Positions 61,072 to 64,000 of a stretch of 64,000 nt of DNA are shown here, one piece after another; the stretch's first letter is position 1; each line of letters starts with the position of its first letter. The position numbers and the translations under genes are program-made. The notes under the pieces were generated by a model. That model had not been told where the DNA came from and did no database searches. It was given only the letters and a program-made list of their open reading frames with translations. Source of the stretch: an uncultured bacterium (GTDB taxonomy: Bacteria; Bacillota; Clostridia; Lachnospirales; Lachnospiraceae); NCBI GenBank assembly GCA_947643595.1, contig CANRWP010000008.1, forward strand, positions 1-64,000, read 5' to 3'.

Positions 61072-63480
61072 ATGAAAAAATTGCGTTCTCTTATCCCCAT
61101 GTTTATATTTCTGCTGTCTGCAGCTTTTCTTCTCTGGCTCTCCCTGTTCTTTCAGGGCAGCACAGGTACCGGCAGCGTTATCACAGATTCCGCTTTTATG
61201 ATCAGCCATGAGAGCGGTTTTTATCGGCATTCCCTGCGCATCCGCATTACGCCCGTCCGGGATGCGGTTATTTATTATACCACAGACGGCTCGGAACCTT
61301 CCAGTACCTCTTCCTCCTCTTTTTTGTACGAAAGCCCGATCGCCTTGAAAGCTTCCCTGGAAGAAAGGTCTTACCCTCTGCGGTTCCGTCTCTATTTTGA
61401 TGACGGGACCAGTTCAAAAGTTTACAGTTACAGCTATCTTCTCGGCTATTTTATTCATGAGAGATACCACACTAATGTGGTCAGCATATCCGGGGATCCG
61501 GACAGTCTGTTCGGCTATGAGAACGGCATTTTTACCGAGGGAAAACTGCGGGACGACTTTCTCGCCGAACACCCGGAGCTGGAAGAAGCCGCCGCCAAGG
61601 ATCCCGCAAACTATAATGTACGCGGCAGGGAGTCGGAGCGCCCCGTCTCTTTTCAGATCTTCGATGAACAGGGGACACTGCTCACTTCCCAGGACTGCGG
61701 CCTTCGTATATTCGGCAATGCCTCCCGGGCAAAACTGCAAAAGTCTTTCCAGCTTTTTGCCCGCAAGGAGTACGATACCTGGGGGAATTTCCATCTCTCG
61801 CTGTTTCCGGAACTCCGCCGGGAGACCGACGGCACTATTCTGGATCGATATAACCGTCTGGTTTTCCGAAACAGCGGCAACGATTTCGCCAAAGCCTTTA
61901 TTCGGGATACCCTGATACAGCAGCTCGCCGCGGACTACGGGTTTCCTTTTTCCACCCCCTATCTCCCCTCCGCCGTCTATATCAACGGAGAGTACGCCGG
62001 CTTTTACTGGATAAAAGTACCGTTTTCCTCCGGGCAGATGGACGAGTTTTACGATGTCACAGACGGTCATTTTGAGCGCGTCACCATACAGGAATTCTAC
62101 AAAAAGGCCGGTGAGGACGACGAGGAGGCGAACTGGATCATCAACGATTACCAGACCGTCTACGACGCCTATGTGGACGCGGAGCTGTCCGACGATACGG
62201 TCTACAGACAGCTCTGTGCGCAGATCGACGTGGAAAACTATCTCGCCTACTACGCGATGGAGATCTATGTCGGCAACAAGGACTGGCCGTACAACAACGT
62301 CCGCGCCTGGCGCTATATAGCGGACGATGGAAACTATGAGGAGGGCAGCGTCTTTGACGGCAGATACCGCTATCTTCTCTACGATACCGATTACAGTTTC
62401 GGTCTGATCAGCGATGTCCCCAGCTACTCCTGCGAGGAGGACAATATCGCCGTATTGTTAAACAATTATCAATCTCCGATCTTCTGCAATCTGATGGAGA
62501 GGGCGGACTGCCGCGAAATGTTTACCAATTATGTCTGCGATCTGATGAACGATTCCTTCTCCCCCGAATCGGTTTATCTCGCCGCCCAGAAACTGATTCC
62601 CGCCAGGGATGCGGAGCTTCCCCATTACCTGGAAACTCTGCCGCAAGACATCGCTACCATGGAGACGGTAAACGCCGAGACCGCGAACATTCTGCTCTTT
62701 GCCCAGAATCGCCCCGGCTATATGCACACTTTCCTGCAGAAGGATTACGCTCTGTTTTATCCTTACTTCCTGCAAATCGAAAGTCCGGAGGACACAAAGG
62801 TCTCCGTAAACTCCATAGACGATGCCGGCAGCGAATTTTCCGGTATCTACTATGCGGATAATTCGCTCACGCTGAAAGCCTCGGTAAACGAAGGACACCG
62901 GTTTGCATATTGGCTCGTAAATGGTACACAATATAAAGAAGCCGAACTCACCCTCTCTTCCGACGAATTAAAAGCGCTGCTCTCCATCCCGGCCCCGACG
63001 GAAGAGGAGTTTGCCGCACCGGAAGGTTTCGGCACTCTGGGCTACGCGGAATCCGAGACGAATCCCACGCTGGATATTCGGCTTGTCGAGGAAGATCTGC
63101 CGGATGCCTCTTTCACGATTTCCCGCATCCGCGCCAAAGGAACCGACGACCTGGTAGAGATTTCCAATCCGTCCGGCCACGAAGTTTTCCTGAGAGGACT
63201 TTATCTCAGCGATGACGCCGCGGACTTAAAAAAGACAAAGGTCCCGGAGCGCGTGCTAGCCCCCGGCGAATCTCTCACGCTGTACGGAAAGAAAAACCGG
63301 CAGCCCTCCGCTTTTGCCTCGCCCCGGCTGGATTTCAGTCTGAGGAAATACGAGATCCTGTACCTGTCCGATGAAAACGGCACTGTCCTGGAGGAGATTC
63401 CGATCCCCGATCTGGGGCGGGAAGACAGCGATTATGTGCGGGATCCCTTTTCCGGAAAATTTTATGAATGTGCAGGCTGA
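61072..63480 (+). CDS. Membrane-anchored CotH-kinase protein with chitobiase-like and lamin-tail domains
   Basis: 802 residues from ATG at 61072 (MKKLRSLIPMF); TTG at 61054 is in frame but less likely. N-terminal membrane segment (about 8-28), a chitobiase/FN3-like repeat (about 48-110, VIYYTTDGSEPSS), the CotH domain (about 135-480: FGNASRAKLQKSFQLFARKE, LVFRNSGNDFAKAFIRDTL, YINGEYAGFYWIKVPF, LYDTDYSFGLISD), and a lamin-tail domain near the C-terminus (about 680-780, DDLVEISNPSGHEVFLRGLY). Outward-facing kinase-like protein. Same family as its divergent neighbour but with more modules. Confidence 0.88.
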   Translation: MKKLRSLIPMFIFLLSAAFLLWLSLFFQGSTGTGSVITDSAFMISHESGFYRHSLRIRITPVRDAVIYYTTDGSEPSSTSSSSFLYESPIALKASLEERSYPLRFRLYFDDGTSSKVYSYSYLLGYFIHERYHTNVVSISGDPDSLFGYENGIFTEGKLRDDFLAEHPELEEAAAKDPANYNVRGRESERPVSFQIFDEQGTLLTSQDCGLRIFGNASRAKLQKSFQLFARKEYDTWGNFHLSLFPELRRETDGTILDRYNRLVFRNSGNDFAKAFIRDTLIQQLAADYGFPFSTPYLPSAVYINGEYAGFYWIKVPFSSGQMDEFYDVTDGHFERVTIQEFYKKAGEDDEEANWIINDYQTVYDAYVDAELSDDTVYRQLCAQIDVENYLAYYAMEIYVGNKDWPYNNVRAWRYIADDGNYEEGSVFDGRYRYLLYDTDYSFGLISDVPSYSCEEDNIAVLLNNYQSPIFCNLMERADCREMFTNYVCDLMNDSFSPESVYLAAQKLIPARDAELPHYLETLPQDIATMETVNAETANILLFAQNRPGYMHTFLQKDYALFYPYFLQIESPEDTKVSVNSIDDAGSEFSGIYYADNSLTLKASVNEGHRFAYWLVNGTQYKEAELTLSSDELKALLSIPAPTEEEFAAPEGFGTLGYAESETNPTLDIRLVEEDLPDASFTISRIRAKGTDDLVEISNPSGHEVFLRGLYLSDDAADLKKTKVPERVLAPGESLTLYGKKNRQPSAFASPRLDFSLRKYEILYLSDENGTVLEEIPIPDLGREDSDYVRDPFSGKFYECAG

Positions 63481-63517
63481 ACTGTCACATGAAATGCATA
63501 CGGACTGAGAGAGCCAC

Positions 63518-63546
63518 TTGTCTGACCGGACCTCTTCTGGTAAAAT
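63518..63546 (+). promoter_or_regulatory. Sigma-A promoter of the lipoprotein gene
   Basis: TTGTCT (63518-63523), 17 nt, TAAAAT (63541-63546), 35 bp before the TTG start at 63581. The lipoprotein gene therefore has its own promoter and does not depend on the CotH transcript, although no strong terminator is seen after 63480. Confidence 0.6.
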
Positions 63547-63580
63547 AAGGCTAAAAATAAACAGAAAGGAAGATACTACA

Positions 63581-64000
63581 TTGAAAAAAAGACTATTGAT
63601 GTTACCCGTGCTTCTCCTCTCTCTGATCCTTGTCTCCTGCGGAAAGACAGAGGGAAACGATGCCGCAGGCGAAAATACGGAGCCGAAGCTGGTTGGCCCC
63701 CTCTCCGAAATCATGGATTCCGTCTATGAAAGCGCAGATCTGTCACAGGATTTCCGGGACGCCATGGCCGGATTTGAAGCCGGCGAGATCCCCGCCGAAT
63801 CCGCCGAATACCTGATCGGCACGGCAGATGTGGAATATGCGGAGAGCTACTACTCCATCCCTATGATCAACGTAAATCCCTACCAGTGCATTCTGCTCAG
63901 ACTGCCCGAGGGCGCTGATGTGGAGGCGGCCAAGGAGACCCTTCTGGCCAATGCCGACCCGAGAAAATGGGTGTGCGTGGAAGCGGAGAGCGTTGTCGTC
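63581..64000 (+). CDS. Lipoprotein resembling DUF4358 proteins (cut by window end)
   Basis: Open to the window end, 140 residues visible. TTG start at 63581, supported by AGAAAGGAAG upstream and by the signal peptide that begins there: KKRLLMLPVLLLSLILVSC with a lipobox LVSC, lipidated Cys at about 20. The mature part has LSEIMDSVYESADLS, EYLIGTADVEYAESYY, ILLRLPEGADVEAAKETL and DPRKWVCVEAESVVV, which fits DUF4358, a family of clostridial lipoproteins without known function. The C-terminus is outside the window. Confidence 0.75.
   Translation, partial: MKKRLLMLPVLLLSLILVSCGKTEGNDAAGENTEPKLVGPLSEIMDSVYESADLSQDFRDAMAGFEAGEIPAESAEYLIGTADVEYAESYYSIPMINVNPYQCILLRLPEGADVEAAKETLLANADPRKWVCVEAESVVV

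Noticed and set aside
1-64000. tRNA or rRNA genes
   Set aside because: No cloverleaf-like or rRNA-like stretch was noticed on either strand by eye; a covariance-model scan would be needed to exclude small RNAs.

Overview
The window looks like a Gram-positive gut Firmicute of the Lachnospiraceae/Clostridia type. The signs are GH25 lysozymes, a TagGH-like ABC exporter, a lipobox lipoprotein, sigma-A promoters with 17-nt spacers, strong GGAG-type ribosome sites and a DUF3847 mobile-element gene. Apart from a small mobile-element remnant at the left edge, a decayed patch at 24.5-26 kb and a few plus-strand genes, it is one very large cell-surface glycopolymer region on the minus strand.

Layout. 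1-1.9 kb: the 3' end of a large serine recombinase, a decayed ANT(6) aminoglycoside adenylyltransferase with an in-frame amber codon, a DUF3847 gene and a field of short hairpins, i.e. remnants of one or more mobilisable elements. 1.9-23.3 kb: operon A, read leftward from a clear promoter at 23.34 kb. It holds a GH25 lysozyme with a long acidic tail, rmlB, rmlA, a second GH25 lysozyme, rmlC, an ABC polysaccharide exporter (permease, a DUF1266 gene, ATPase with a Wzt-type C-terminal domain), a methyltransferase-kinase fusion, three large GT2 glycosyltransferases, a GNAT, an acyltransferase and an unknown gene. 23.4-26.5 kb: a HipA-like kinase, then a patch of genes shortened by internal deletion or truncation (LysR, YbaK, ProB) and a small zinc-ribbon gene. 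26.5-28 kb: a terminator, a 146-bp imperfect palindrome and a plus-strand membrane-anchored SGNH-like protein.

28-59.1 kb: operon B, 24 closely packed or overlapping minus-strand genes behind a promoter at 59.2 kb. It encodes about ten polytopic GT-C-like or related membrane proteins, two polyprenyl-phosphate sugar synthases, a GtrII-type glucosyltransferase, two SGNH proteins, an acyltransferase, WecE plus a GNAT (dTDP-Fuc4NAc, fed by RmlA/RmlB of operon A), PseI-PseG-PseF with an ATP-grasp and a HAD enzyme (CMP-pseudaminic acid), a PglK/MsbA-type ABC flippase and a GT52-like transferase suited to CMP-nonulosonates. 59.3-63.5 kb: two divergent CotH-kinase proteins. 63.6 kb to the end: a DUF4358-like lipoprotein cut by the window edge.

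Working model (inference). Operon A makes, caps and exports a glycan. Its ATPase carries a Wzt-type end-recognition domain and sits next to a methyltransferase-kinase resembling WbdD, the chain terminator of E. coli O9a, so a cap-and-recognise export mechanism may operate in this Gram-positive. Operon B makes pseudaminic acid and Fuc4NAc donors and lipid-linked sugars and decorates the surface with GT-C enzymes outside the membrane. RmlD, PseB, PseC, a clear PseH and the initiating phosphosugar transferase are not in the window.
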